Below, piece by piece: positions 63,962 through 64,000 of a stretch of DNA of 64,000 nt. The notes under the pieces were generated by a model that saw only the letters and a list, made by a program, of their open reading frames with translations, was not told where the DNA came from and did no database searches. How positions within the stretch are numbered: the stretch's first letter is position 1; every line of letters begins with the position of its first letter. Source of the stretch: Serratia marcescens (lineage in GTDB: Bacteria > Pseudomonadota > Gammaproteobacteria > Enterobacterales > Enterobacteriaceae). The stretch covers positions 106,531 through 170,530 of the forward strand of contig NZ_MJAO01000012.1 of assembly GCF_001902635.1 (NCBI RefSeq), in the 5' to 3' direction. A program made the translations under genes and the position numbers.

Positions 63962-64000
63962 CGCCGCGGCGTGAAATCTGATGAAAAACCTCTGCTCCGG

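Overview
The window looks like core chromosome of a GC-rich enterobacterium close to Serratia marcescens. The gene order follows the enterobacterial block known from E. coli (mnmC-fabB, flk, pdxB-usg-truA-dedA-accD-folC-dedD-cvpA-purF-ubiX-hisJQMP-yfcH-folX-yfcG-yfcE-yfcD, pta-ackA, yfbV-yfbU-yfbT-yfbS-yfbR-alaA-lrhA). Protein lengths and start contexts match that block closely, and the extra genes (scsABCD, tctCBA/tctDE, several MocR and DMT genes, a PTS-transketolase operon) are of Serratia type. The species assignment is inferred from recalled homologues, not from a search.

Layout. 1-3.3 kb: mnmC (its 3' end lies beyond the window edge) is divergent from fabB, with FadR/FabR-like sites between them. 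3.5-26.4 kb is variable territory: a small lipoprotein, apbE, ybiR, a PepT-like peptidase, a secreted EEP-fold hydrolase, a MocR regulator divergent from a rhodanese, flk, the copper/redox operon scsABCD, a second MocR regulator divergent from a DMT exporter, a CatB/Vat-type acetyltransferase, the tricarboxylate transporter tctCBA with its two-component system tctDE, and a DMT exporter divergent from an AraC regulator. 26.4-33.6 kb: the pdxB to dedD run. 33.65-36.79 kb: a visibly AT-richer three-gene cassette inserted between dedD and the PurR-controlled cvpA promoter. 36.9-43 kb: cvpA-purF-ubiX and the histidine/basic amino acid ABC transporter hisJQMP, whose promoter region carries a sigma-54 motif. 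43-46.5 kb: yfcH, folX, yfcG, yfcE, yfcD. 46.6-52 kb: a LacI-type regulator divergent from an ascorbate-type PTS (EIIA, EIIB, EIIC) fused in one operon with a split transketolase. 51.97-52.69 kb: a roughly 0.72-kb non-coding element with inverted arms. 52.7-64 kb: pta, ackA, yfbV, yfbU, hxpA, yfbS, yfbR, alaA and lrhA/hexS.

The strongest candidate for an undescribed system is the cassette at 33649-36786. It encodes a small HEPN-like protein, a MinD/ParA-type protein whose invariant P-loop lysine is arginine (KGGVGR), and a Walker-A/Walker-B NTPase. The three genes overlap or nearly overlap, differ in base composition from their neighbours, end in an intrinsic terminator and leave the flanking housekeeping genes intact. 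This arrangement resembles anti-phage or stress-response islands, but the function is inference. The second structure worth attention is the imperfect inverted-repeat element between the transketolase operon and pta.

No tRNA, rRNA, CRISPR array, transposase, integrase or origin was seen. All coordinates come from reading the sequence; no database comparison was possible.
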